A DNA stretch of 52,682 nucleotides from VGWB01 sp964480945 (GTDB lineage Bacteria; Bacteroidota; Ignavibacteria; UBA10030): positions 1 to 52,682 of the forward strand of contig CAYZRX010000019.1 of the NCBI GenBank assembly GCA_964480945.1, read 5' to 3'. Every line of letters starts with the position of its first letter. The stretch's first letter is position 1. This document shows positions 1-7,605 of the stretch, piece by piece. Under the pieces are notes generated by a model. It was not told where the DNA came from. It saw only the letters and a program-made list of their open reading frames with translations, and ran no database searches. Made by a program: the position numbers and the translations under genes.

Positions 1-70
1 AAAATATGTAATTGTTTATGCCCTTTGTGGCTTAGCGTCTTTGCGTGAGCATTTTTGAGATGGTTTCTAG
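1..70. repeat. Possible dispersed extragenic repeat at window start
   Basis: The first 70 bases are AT-rich, unlike the GC-rich surroundings, and carry the phrase GGCTTAGCGTCTTTGCGTGA, which resembles an extragenic phrase I associate with FCB-group assemblies (recollection, not checked). The end of the block (about 52-70) nearly matches 35845-35863, upstream of which another repeat lies. The rest of 1-432 holds no convincing gene: the open frames there have no recognisable family and overlap on both strands. Confidence 0.3.
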
Positions 71-344
71 TCGGCTGGTGGAGCTGCCGTTGATCTCGAC
101 GCCTTTCATTCGAGCACCTTCCTGATTCACATCCCGTCGGTGTCGGCACCGATCCGGGTGCGGTCGACACGCATCTCGCCACTGCTTAGAACGAACCGAC
201 TTGCCTGCCTGGCGTCCCCACGCCATGTTTCCGGCGCATGTCCACACCGCCTCTCTCGCTTCGACCTCCTGACCAGCCCTCTTACCTTGAATCTCAGCGG
301 AATTTTCCGCATTTTCGGACTGGAAGTGCAACTTCTCATCTTTG

Positions 345-397
345 GCTCAGCCGGCTAACGAACCGCCACACGACGGGCGGTGATTGCGAGGCTGAGC
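345..397 (+). promoter_or_regulatory. Stem-loop upstream of the HisA-like gene
   Basis: An 8-bp outer stem (GCTCAGCC at 345-352 with GGCTGAGC at 390-397) encloses an inner 5-bp stem (CCGCC 363-367 with GGCGG 376-380). It ends 35 bases before the start codon at 433 and is followed by TTTCTGATT. It could be a leader structure, an attenuator, or the terminator of a transcript entering from outside the window. No riboswitch class was recognised. Confidence 0.35.
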
Positions 398-432
398 TTT
401 CTGATTGCTGATCATCCGGAGTCCGAGGGTAC

Positions 433-1197
433 ATGCTGCTTATCTTCCCTTCCATAGAAATCAGACGTGGCGAATGCGTCCAACTGGTCCAAGGTGAACC
501 GGGCTCCGAGCACATCTATTCCATTGACCCCGTTCAGATGGCAGTCATCTGGCGCGGTGAAAACGCCAAAACGCTCCACATCGTAGACGTCGACGGTGTA
601 GAGAGCGGAACCGTCGTGAACCGCGATATCATTCAGAAGATTGTCCAGGCGGTCGAAATCCCGGTCCAAGTCGGCGGAGGGATTCGTGACTTCGAGAGCA
701 TCCAGTCGCTCTTTGAAGCCGGCGTCTATCGGGTGGTGCTTGGAACAGCGGCATTTCACAATAGGGATCTCATCGAACGGCTGATCAGGGAGTTCGGGGC
801 TCGGAAGATCGCTATCGCAATCTTCGCCAAGGACGGAAAGATCTGTACCGAGGGAGGTGCCCGCCAGCATGATGTAGCCCCTCTCACATTCGCGTTGCAG
901 ATGAGGCAGCTCGGCGTCTCCCGCTTCGTCTACTCCGAAATCGGAAAGGATGGCGTGACAAAGGTCTTGAATTTCGAGGCTTTGAAAGAACTGGCGATCC
1001 GCACCGGGATCCGCATCACCGCCCAGGGCGGAATCACGGGGTACCAGGACCTGATCCGGCTCCAGGAGCTGGAGAAGTACGGTGTGGACTCGGTCATCAT
1101 GGGCAAGGCACTGTATGAGAACAGGTTCCCCTGCCAGGGGCTTTGGAGATTGAATGAAAAGGAACTGACCGACCTGGGACCGACGAGAAGAGGATAG
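433..1197 (+). CDS. HisA-like TIM-barrel protein lacking both catalytic aspartates
   Basis: A 254-residue (beta/alpha)8 barrel of the HisA/HisF family. True HisA isomerises ProFAR to PRFAR in histidine synthesis. The phosphate-binding motifs are kept: GGGIR at 81-85, SEIGKDG around 168-174 and AQGGIT at 197-202. The two catalytic aspartates of HisA (Asp8 and Asp127 in the Thermotoga enzyme) align by eye with Glu9 (FPSIEI) and Phe131 (AIFAKDG). The general acid/base pair is therefore absent, so ordinary HisA activity is doubtful. No other his gene is nearby; the next unrelated-insert-free neighbour is a PfkB kinase at 1706, which suggests a phosphosugar substrate. ATG start after a GAGGG stretch. 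Family placement is firm; the function is unknown and it should not be named hisA. Confidence 0.75.
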   Translation: MLLIFPSIEIRRGECVQLVQGEPGSEHIYSIDPVQMAVIWRGENAKTLHIVDVDGVESGTVVNRDIIQKIVQAVEIPVQVGGGIRDFESIQSLFEAGVYRVVLGTAAFHNRDLIERLIREFGARKIAIAIFAKDGKICTEGGARQHDVAPLTFALQMRQLGVSRFVYSEIGKDGVTKVLNFEALKELAIRTGIRITAQGGITGYQDLIRLQELEKYGVDSVIMGKALYENRFPCQGLWRLNEKELTDLGPTRRG

Positions 1198-1200
1198 GGA

Positions 1201-1245
1201 GTGGTTAATTGGTGAGCGGTCAATTGGTGAGTGGCCAATTGGCAA
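1201..1245 (+). repeat. Three 15-bp tandem repeats (AATTGG type), left flank of the S23-type gene
   Basis: Three 15-bp units follow one another at 1201-1215, 1216-1230 and 1231-1245, each carrying AATTGG at the same phase (1207, 1222, 1237). They lie between the HisA-like stop and the four-helix-bundle start. The same motif returns in reverse complement at 1663-1693, so the gene is bracketed by an imperfect inverted repeat. Confidence 0.75.
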
Positions 1246-1251
1246 AGAGTA

Positions 1252-1644
1252 ATGAGTAGCTACAGTTTCGAAGATCTGGAGGTCTACAAAGCGGCAAGGG
1301 AATTCAGAAAGAAGATCTATGGTCTCGTCAAAAAGCTTCCTGCCGACGAAAAGCACAATCTTGCTGGTCAGATGAGACGTGCGGCAACTTCACTCACGAA
1401 CAATATTGCTGAAGGACACGGACGATTTCATTACCAAGAAAACATTCAGTTTCTCCGACAGGCCAGAGGTTCGCTCGAGGAATTGCTGGATGATCTCAAC
1501 ATTTGCTTTGACGAGCAATACTTTCCGGAAGAAGAGCTCAAGTTGCTCAAGGACGAGGGATCTGATTTGCTCCATCGGATCAATGGCTACATAGCCTACT
1601 TGCGCAAGCGCAAGGAAGAGGATGGCCAACAAGAAGCACGCTGA
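1252..1644 (+). CDS. Four helix bundle protein (S23 / IVP family)
   Basis: 130 residues of the all-helical family once called ribosomal protein S23, often encoded in intervening sequences of 23S rRNA genes. Typical features are the opening FEDLEVYKAA, the central QMRRAATSLTNNIAEGHGR and the later FLRQARGSLEELLDDL. The ATG at 1252 is preferred over the GTG at 1231, because the latter would read through the flanking repeat and gives a non-family extension. The gene sits between two genes that look like a functional pair and is bracketed by inverted AATTGG repeats, which suggests insertion as a small mobile cassette. There is no rRNA here. The biological role of the family is not established. 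Confidence 0.9.
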   Translation: MSSYSFEDLEVYKAAREFRKKIYGLVKKLPADEKHNLAGQMRRAATSLTNNIAEGHGRFHYQENIQFLRQARGSLEELLDDLNICFDEQYFPEEELKLLKDEGSDLLHRINGYIAYLRKRKEEDGQQEAR

Positions 1645-1660
1645 CGCTATCAACGAATTC

Positions 1661-1693
1661 ACCAATTAACCAATTGACCATTAACCAATTAAC
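1661..1693 (-). repeat. AATTGG repeat array, right flank, inverted relative to the left one
   Basis: CAATTAAC at 1663, CAATTGAC at 1671 and CAATTAAC at 1686 are complementary to the GTTAATTGG and GTCAATTGG units of 1201-1245. Spacings are 8 and 15 bases. The array ends 12 bases before the GTG start of the PfkB gene, so it occupies that gene's ribosome-binding region, where no clear Shine-Dalgarno sequence is visible. Confidence 0.7.
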
Positions 1694-1705
1694 GGATTCA
1701 CAAGC

Positions 1706-2656
1706 GTGAAGCTGGTAGTCATCGGACATCTGGCGCGTGATATCTTCCACCTTGGCGGGAGCGACGGCGGGGAATCGGAGAGAACCGTCGAAAGTTACGG
1801 CGGCATCTTCAATTCCGTCGCGACGCTGGCAAACTTGCTGTCTCCCGGTGACAAGATCCACCCTGTTTTCGGCGTTGCCGAAAAAGAGTATGATTCCTGC
1901 CTGGAGCGCCTGCAGCGTTACGAGAACGTCGAGACGAAAGGGATCTTCAAGCTCAGAGGGCAGACGAACCAGGTTCACTATTTCAAGGGTCCTTCCGGCA
2001 CCCGAAACGAATGCTCGAAGGATATTGCCCCCGCCATTCCCTTTTCACGAATCAAGCCGTTCCTGGACGTCGACGGCGTGCTGATCAACATGGCCTCCGG
2101 TTTTGACATCACTTTGGAAACGCTTGATGAGATCCGGATGCAGATCCGCGAGGAAAAGATCCCGATTCATTTTGATTTTCACATGCTCACGCGCGGTGTC
2201 GACCAAAATCATAATCGATTCCCCCGGCCTCTGACGGACTGGCGACGCTGGTGCTTCATGATCAGCTCCGTGCAGATGAGCGAGGAGGAGGCCGCCGGGC
2301 TGAGCGCCGAGCGCTATGATGAGCCGACCCTCATCAACCAGCTGATGCCGCTGATGGTCAACGCTTTGGTGATCACCAGGGGAGAGCGTGGAGCGACCCT
2401 CATCCGCCAGGAACACAAGAAGCTCTTTCGCCACGAGATCCCGGCTCCGGCAACGCTGACGCCGGTCGACACGACGGGATGCGGCGATGTCTTCGGAGCT
2501 GCGTTCCTTTCTGAGTACTTGATGAATCACGATTTTCTGAAGAGCGCGGGTTCCGCTGTCCGGGCCGCCACAATCAAATCCACATTTCTTGGCGCAGACG
2601 AGCTCGACACCTTGAGGGCACGGATCGCCACTCAACCGCTTCCTGCATCTTCGTAA
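1706..2656 (+). CDS. PfkB-family carbohydrate/nucleoside kinase
   Basis: A 316-residue ribokinase-fold kinase that would transfer phosphate from ATP to a sugar or related alcohol. The C-terminal PfkB signature DTTGCGDVFGAAF begins at residue 255, with Asp261 as the expected catalytic base and TGCG as anion hole. The N-terminal signature is weaker (VESYGGIFNSVATLANLL, about 30-50). The GTG start at 1706 is chosen because VKLVVIGHLARD is a standard PfkB opening. Its neighbours are the altered HisA-like barrel upstream, across the inserted S23-type gene, and lysC downstream. The substrate cannot be told from the sequence. Pairing with the HisA-like protein suggests a phosphosugar pathway, which is inference. 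Confidence 0.85.
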   Translation: MKLVVIGHLARDIFHLGGSDGGESERTVESYGGIFNSVATLANLLSPGDKIHPVFGVAEKEYDSCLERLQRYENVETKGIFKLRGQTNQVHYFKGPSGTRNECSKDIAPAIPFSRIKPFLDVDGVLINMASGFDITLETLDEIRMQIREEKIPIHFDFHMLTRGVDQNHNRFPRPLTDWRRWCFMISSVQMSEEEAAGLSAERYDEPTLINQLMPLMVNALVITRGERGATLIRQEHKKLFRHEIPAPATLTPVDTTGCGDVFGAAFLSEYLMNHDFLKSAGSAVRAATIKSTFLGADELDTLRARIATQPLPASS

Positions 2657-2684
2657 GCCGGCCGATTGATCCCGGGAGTTCTGT

Positions 2685-4076
2685 ATGATCATTATCAAGT
2701 TTGGCGGCACGTCGGTTGAAGATGCCAAGGCCATCTCGAACGCCGTTGAGATCATTTCACGGCAGAGAAGCCGTCAACCGGTCGTTGTAGTCTCCGCCAT
2801 CGCAGGGGCGACGAACACGCTGGTGAGCGCTGCGCGGCTTGCTCTGGAGGGGGACCTCGGGAAAGCCACCGCGGAGCTGAATGCCCTTCTCGAGCGGCAT
2901 GTTCTGATCCTGGAGAACGTCGTCGATGACCGCCCGACGGTCCAGCAGCTGATCCTTGAATTCCGCCGCAGATTCGACGAGATCAAGAACCTTTGCCAGG
3001 CCATTGCGGTCCTCGGCGAGCTCACTCCCCGCTCCCTCGATGCCATAGCCTCCGTCGGCGAGCGACTCTCATCGCTCATCATCGCCCGCGCGATGGCTGA
3101 ACGGAAACTGCCCGCCGAGCTGGTGGACGCTCGCAGCTTCATGGTCACGGATGACCACTTCACCCGCGCGGCGCCCTTGGTGCGTCCTACTGGGGAGAAA
3201 GCTCGCACTCTCCTGCTTCCTCATGTCAATACAGGGAAGATCATCGTGACGCAGGGGTATATCGGGGCGACGGCGGCCGGCGTCACGACGACGCTCGGTC
3301 GAGGCGGATCTGACTTCTCTGCATCCATCATCGGCGCGGCGCTGGCAGCCGAGGAAATACAGATTTGGACGGACGTCGACGGTGTGATGACGGCGGACCC
3401 GCGGATCGCCCCAGCCGCCAAGAAGCTGAAGGTCATCTCATTCCGCGAAGCCTCCGAGCTTGCGTACTTCGGAGCGAAGGTCCTCCATCCGAGCACGATC
3501 CTGCCGGCCGTTGAGAAGAACATCCCGGTCATCGTGCTGAACTCCCGGCGCCCACATGCAACGGGGACCCGGATCGTTGCTGATCCGCCCAAATCGAACG
3601 CAGCAGTGAAATCGATCGCCTCCAAGGGAGGAATCACCGTCATCAACATTCAGTCCTCCAGGATGCTGATGGCGTATGGTTTCCTCTCGTCGATCTTCTC
3701 TATCTTCCAGAAGCATCAGACGGCCGTCGACCTGGTCAGCACGTCGGAGGTTGCCGTTTCCCTGACGATCGACAATCCCTCTCGGCTCGAGCAGATCGTT
3801 GCAGATCTGAAGGAGGTCGCCGAGGTCACTGCGCTGGACAAGAAAGCGATCGTCTGCGTCGTCGGCGAGCAGATGCGATCGACCTCCGGCGTCGCGGATC
3901 GCGTGTTCCGGGCGCTGAACGACATCAACGTGACGATGATCTCTCAGGGAGCTTCAGAAATCAACATGAGCCTCGTCATCGACGAAGCGGACGTCACTGA
4001 ATCAGTGCGGCGCCTGCATCGGGAATTCTTTGAGCCCGTTCCCGAACTCGAGATCTTCGAGGCCATCGAGGAGTGA
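2685..4076 (+). CDS. lysC: Aspartate kinase
   Basis: Phosphorylates L-aspartate with ATP, the first step toward lysine/diaminopimelate, threonine and methionine. The 463 residues begin with the signature KFGGTSV at 5-11. The kinase core continues with TTLGRGGSDFSAS and IWTDVDGVMTADPR, then FGAKVLHPSTI. The C-terminal third (from about residue 310) has the two ACT-type segments expected of a feedback-regulated enzyme. It is a monofunctional aspartokinase with no homoserine dehydrogenase domain. It leads a same-strand run with dapB, dapA and dapD, and thrC lies at 16276, so both branches of the pathway are in the window. Lysine and/or threonine control is likely from the family but not shown. 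Confidence 0.96.
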   Translation: MIIIKFGGTSVEDAKAISNAVEIISRQRSRQPVVVVSAIAGATNTLVSAARLALEGDLGKATAELNALLERHVLILENVVDDRPTVQQLILEFRRRFDEIKNLCQAIAVLGELTPRSLDAIASVGERLSSLIIARAMAERKLPAELVDARSFMVTDDHFTRAAPLVRPTGEKARTLLLPHVNTGKIIVTQGYIGATAAGVTTTLGRGGSDFSASIIGAALAAEEIQIWTDVDGVMTADPRIAPAAKKLKVISFREASELAYFGAKVLHPSTILPAVEKNIPVIVLNSRRPHATGTRIVADPPKSNAAVKSIASKGGITVINIQSSRMLMAYGFLSSIFSIFQKHQTAVDLVSTSEVAVSLTIDNPSRLEQIVADLKEVAEVTALDKKAIVCVVGEQMRSTSGVADRVFRALNDINVTMISQGASEINMSLVIDEADVTESVRRLHREFFEPVPELEIFEAIEE

Positions 4077-4130
4077 TGGGCCGGTGAACCACTGATACTT
4101 ACTTCGGAAGGACCGGAGGGAGAGGATCGA

Positions 4131-4892
4131 ATGAGCACACAAGACCATCCCGTCAAGCTTGCATTGATCGGTTACGGCAAGATGGGGAAGGAAATTGAGC
4201 GCCTGGCACTTGAACGCGGGATGCAGATCACGGCGCGGGTCGACATCGAGTCCCCTTCCCTCCTCATCGACGGGGTAAAGAGCGCCGACGTGGCAATTCA
4301 CTTCGCGATCCCCGCTACCGTCCTGAGCCAGGTTGAGCAACTCGTCGATCTCGGAAAAGACGTAGTCCTCGGAACCACCGGCTGGCAGAACGACAGGGCA
4401 AAGATCCAAGCGCACGTCGAGCGCAAAGGAATCGGACTGGTCCATGCCTCCAACTTCTCGCTCGGGATGAACATCGTCTACCATCTCTTCAGAGAGGCCG
4501 GCCTGCTCTTCGACCGCTTCGAGGAGTATGACGTGTCGGTTCACGAAGTCCACCACAAGGAGAAGCTCGACAGCCCGAGCGGCACGGCGCTGACCATCGC
4601 CAACATACTCCTGAGTGGCATCGGACGGAAAAAGGAAATCCTTGCAGGCTCTTCGGAGGGGAAGATCCGGCCCGAACAGCTCCAGGTGACGTCCACACGC
4701 ACCGGCGCCGTCGTGGGGATCCACCGGGTGATGTTCGACTCGCCTGCGGACAATATTGAGGTCGTGCACACGGCGAAGAATCGGACGGGGTTCGCGCTCG
4801 GCGCGCTTCTCGCCGCGGAATGGATCAGGGGAAAAAAGGGATTCTTCACGATGGACGACGTTCTTGAAGATATCATCAAACAACAGGGTTAG
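4131..4892 (+). CDS. dapB: 4-hydroxy-tetrahydrodipicolinate reductase
   Basis: Reduces 4-hydroxy-tetrahydrodipicolinate to tetrahydrodipicolinate with NAD(P)H in the diaminopimelate pathway. 253 residues. The N-terminal Rossmann motif is GYGKMG (14-19). The family motif HEVHHKEKLDSPSGTA (138-153) contains the catalytic His pair (141-142) and Lys145. A purine-rich GGAGGGAGAGG lies just before the ATG at 4131. It lies between lysC and dapA and stops 10 bases before dapA begins, so the genes are probably one transcript. Confidence 0.96.
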   Translation: MSTQDHPVKLALIGYGKMGKEIERLALERGMQITARVDIESPSLLIDGVKSADVAIHFAIPATVLSQVEQLVDLGKDVVLGTTGWQNDRAKIQAHVERKGIGLVHASNFSLGMNIVYHLFREAGLLFDRFEEYDVSVHEVHHKEKLDSPSGTALTIANILLSGIGRKKEILAGSSEGKIRPEQLQVTSTRTGAVVGIHRVMFDSPADNIEVVHTAKNRTGFALGALLAAEWIRGKKGFFTMDDVLEDIIKQQG

Positions 4893-4902
4893 GGTCAGAC
4901 AG

Positions 4903-5802
4903 ATGGCAAAGCATCGACAGTTCCAGGGGACCGGGACCGCACTTGTCACACCGTTCACGAAGGAGGGGTCGCTGGATGAGAAAGCGCTGCGTCGACTCGT
5001 CGACTTCGAGTTGAAGGGAGGCGTTGAGGCGCTGATCCCCGTCGGCACGACGGGCGAAAGTCCAACGCTGAGCCGCGACGAACAATATCGAGTTATCGAC
5101 ATCGTCCTCGAGCAGGTGAACGGGCGCGCCAAGGTCTTCGCGGGAACCGGGAGCAACAATACGGCCGACGCGATCGAAAAAACGAAGCACGCCGAGAAGG
5201 CAGGCGCCGACGCGGCGCTCGTGGTCGCGCCCTACTACAACAAGCCGACCCAGGAGGGGTATTTTCAACACTACCGTGCGGTCGCAGAGGCCGTCGATAT
5301 CCCCCTGATTGTCTACAACGTCCCGGGCCGGACAGGCGGAAACATCGAGGCTGCGACGACGCTGCGGATGGCGGAGGAAATTCCAAACGTGATGGCAGTG
5401 AAAGAGGCCTCCGGCAACATCGCGCAGATCATGGAAGTTGCGCGGAACAAGCCGAAGGGCTTTTCGCTCCTCTCCGGCGACGACGCGCTCACGCTGCCGA
5501 TGATGTCTCTGGGCGGCGACGGCTGCATCTCCGTCGTGGCGAACGAGGTGCCGAAAGAGTTCTCCACGATGGTCCGATTCTGTCTGAAAGGGAAATGGGA
5601 GAAAGCGCTCGATCTTCACGACAGACTCCTCCCATTGATGAATGCCAACTTCGTCGAGTCAAATCCCATCCCGGTGAAGGCAGCATTGGCGATGATGGGT
5701 ATGATCGAAGAGATCTACCGCCTTCCTCTCGTCCCGCTGAGTGAAAAGAACCGGGACAATCTGAAAAAGATCCTTCGGGATTTGAAGCTGATCAAGTCAT
5801 AG
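4903..5802 (+). CDS. dapA: 4-hydroxy-tetrahydrodipicolinate synthase
   Basis: Condenses pyruvate with aspartate semialdehyde. 299 residues from the ATG at 4903. A longer in-frame opening from 4756 lies inside dapB and is rejected. The TIM-barrel motifs are in place: GTTGESPTLS (Thr49/Thr50), VYNVPGRTG with Tyr138 and Arg143, and VKEASGN with the Schiff-base Lys167. The length matches E. coli DapA. The reactants come from lysC plus Asd (not in the window), and the product passes to DapB upstream. Confidence 0.97.
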   Translation: MAKHRQFQGTGTALVTPFTKEGSLDEKALRRLVDFELKGGVEALIPVGTTGESPTLSRDEQYRVIDIVLEQVNGRAKVFAGTGSNNTADAIEKTKHAEKAGADAALVVAPYYNKPTQEGYFQHYRAVAEAVDIPLIVYNVPGRTGGNIEAATTLRMAEEIPNVMAVKEASGNIAQIMEVARNKPKGFSLLSGDDALTLPMMSLGGDGCISVVANEVPKEFSTMVRFCLKGKWEKALDLHDRLLPLMNANFVESNPIPVKAALAMMGMIEEIYRLPLVPLSEKNRDNLKKILRDLKLIKS

Positions 5803-5844
5803 AGCGCTGTTCGAGGCATCAGAAAGTCAATTGCATCCGACGAC

Positions 5845-6696
5845 GTGAAAACACTCAGAGAACAAATCGATCAATTCTTCGAGCAGGACGCGGGGACGCT
5901 GGATCGAAGCGCAGCCCTGCGGGCATTCAGCGAGCTGAAGTTCTTTCTGAACAGCGGTGAGATCCGGGCAGCCCAGCCCTCCGGGGCAAGCGGGAATGCC
6001 GCAGGTTGGATCGTGAACGACTGGGTGAAGAAAGGCATCCTGCTGGGATTTCGGCTCGGAGAGATCGCTGACGTTTCCATCAACGATCAGTTCCGGTTCT
6101 TCGACAAGAAGACATTTCCTCTGAAGCGGCTCTCGCTGGACCACCTCGTCCGGGTTGTCCCTGGAGGCTCGTCCATCCGCGACGGAGCCTACGTCGGGCA
6201 GAACGTTGTTGTCATGCCTCCGGCCTACATCAACGTCGGCGCCTACGTCGACGAGGGGACGATGGTCGATTCACACGCCCTGGTGGGCTCGTGCGCCCAG
6301 GTGGGGAAACGCGTTCACCTCAGCGCGGGGACGCAGATCGGCGGTGTGCTGGAGCCGATCGGTGCCTTGCCCGTGATCATCGAAGACGATGTGATGATCG
6401 GCGGAAACTGCGGCATCTACGAAGGAGCGATCGTGAAGCGCCGCGCCGTCATCGGCGCCGGCGTCGTTCTCACCGGCTCGACGCCCGTCTACGACCTTGT
6501 GAGATCGGAGATCTATCGACGCTCGGCCGGCCATCCGCTCGTCATCCCTGAGGGAGCAGTCGTTGTGCAGGGAAGCCGCCACATCGACGGTACGTTCGCG
6601 CAGCAGCACCATATTGCCCTGTACACCCCCGTCATCGTCAAGTATCGAGACGAGAAGACGGATGCCGGCACGGCACTCGAAGAAAGTCTGCGATGA
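5845..6696 (+). CDS. dapD: Tetrahydrodipicolinate N-succinyltransferase
   Basis: Transfers succinyl from succinyl-CoA to tetrahydrodipicolinate, which commits this organism to the succinylase branch of lysine/DAP synthesis. 283 residues with a GTG start at 5845. The N-terminal helical domain is followed by hexapeptide repeats of a left-handed beta helix, from about residue 110 (YVGQNVVVMPP, YVDEGTMVDSHALVG, IEDDVMIGGNCGIYEGA) to about 220. The stop overlaps the next start by 4 bases (ATGA), so translation is coupled to the RfbD-like gene. dapE and dapC functions are not in the window. Confidence 0.95.
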   Translation: MKTLREQIDQFFEQDAGTLDRSAALRAFSELKFFLNSGEIRAAQPSGASGNAAGWIVNDWVKKGILLGFRLGEIADVSINDQFRFFDKKTFPLKRLSLDHLVRVVPGGSSIRDGAYVGQNVVVMPPAYINVGAYVDEGTMVDSHALVGSCAQVGKRVHLSAGTQIGGVLEPIGALPVIIEDDVMIGGNCGIYEGAIVKRRAVIGAGVVLTGSTPVYDLVRSEIYRRSAGHPLVIPEGAVVVQGSRHIDGTFAQQHHIALYTPVIVKYRDEKTDAGTALEESLR

Positions 6697-7604
6697 AGCG
6701 CATCTTGATCTGCGGAGCGAACGGCCTTCTGGGGCAGCGGCTCACGCTGCTCCTCGGCTCACAAACGGAATACGAGGTGCTGAGCACATCACATCACCGT
6801 ACATTTGTCTTCGACCATCAGCTCTTTGACTATACGCAGCTTGACATCACGAAGAAGAGCGACGTCAAGAGCCTGCTCTCAAGCTTCCATCCTACGGTGA
6901 TCATCAACGCCGCGGGAGCGACGAACGTCGATTGGTGCGAGCTGCATCGCGAAGAGGCGTGGAAGGTCAATGTCGTGGGAGTCGAGAACCTTATCGAGGC
7001 CGCGCGGCGGGTCGGCGCGCGCCTCATCCATATCTCAACGGACTATGTTTTCGACGGCAAGCACGGACCGTACAGCGAGGAAGACACTCCGAACCCGCTG
7101 AGCTATTACGGCAAGTCGAAACTCGCCAGCGAGAACTCCCTCCGGATCGCAAACATCCCGTATACGATCTTCCGCACAATCGTTCTCTACGGGAACGGCA
7201 TCGGCGTTAAGGACAATTTCCCGCTCTGGGTGATCAAGAGCCTGCGAGGACAAGCGACGATCAGCTGCGCCGAAGACCAGATCAGCAATCCGACGCACAC
7301 GAACGATCTCGCCTATGCCGTCATCAAGGCCTATGAACTGAACCGGAACGGCGTGTACCACGTGTGCGGCAGCGAGCGCATCAGCCGGTACGATTTCGCC
7401 GTCAGGACCGCCGAGGTCTTCGGGCTCGACCCGACCTTGATTCAGAAGGTACGGTCTTCCGACCTTCACCAGGTTGCCCAGCGCCCTCTCGCGACCGGCT
7501 TCATCACGCTGAAAGCGGAAACGGAGCTCGGCTTGAAATCGATGGACACCAGCCAGGGCCTCACGCTGTTGAAGCGCGAGCTCCAGTCACCCGAAAGGAA
7601 CTAA
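6693..7604 (+). CDS. RfbD-like NAD(P)-dependent sugar reductase (extended SDR)
   Basis: 303 residues of the dTDP-4-dehydrorhamnose reductase family. The Rossmann motif is GANGLLG (8-14), the catalytic set is STDYVFDG (116-123) with Tyr139 and Lys143 (YGKSK), and the region after about 190 looks like the family's substrate domain. The 4-base overlap with dapD implies coupled expression. No rfbA, rfbB or rfbC genes are next to it, so a dTDP-rhamnose role is not supported by context. Another nucleotide sugar, or a role tied to envelope precursors, is possible. Confidence 0.8.
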   Translation: MKRILICGANGLLGQRLTLLLGSQTEYEVLSTSHHRTFVFDHQLFDYTQLDITKKSDVKSLLSSFHPTVIINAAGATNVDWCELHREEAWKVNVVGVENLIEAARRVGARLIHISTDYVFDGKHGPYSEEDTPNPLSYYGKSKLASENSLRIANIPYTIFRTIVLYGNGIGVKDNFPLWVIKSLRGQATISCAEDQISNPTHTNDLAYAVIKAYELNRNGVYHVCGSERISRYDFAVRTAEVFGLDPTLIQKVRSSDLHQVAQRPLATGFITLKAETELGLKSMDTSQGLTLLKRELQSPERN

Positions 7605-7605
7605 A

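Noticed and set aside
32..358. Small overlapping open frames on both strands at the window start
   Set aside because: They contradict each other, lack motifs, and the region begins with a likely dispersed repeat.
1252..1644. True ribosomal protein S23 or an rRNA intervening sequence
   Set aside because: No rRNA surrounds the gene; the name is historical, and the family is not a ribosomal component of the core ribosome.
2045..2755. Minus-strand frames over the PfkB and lysine genes
   Set aside because: They overlap well-recognised coding sequence and show no independent motif or ribosome-binding site.
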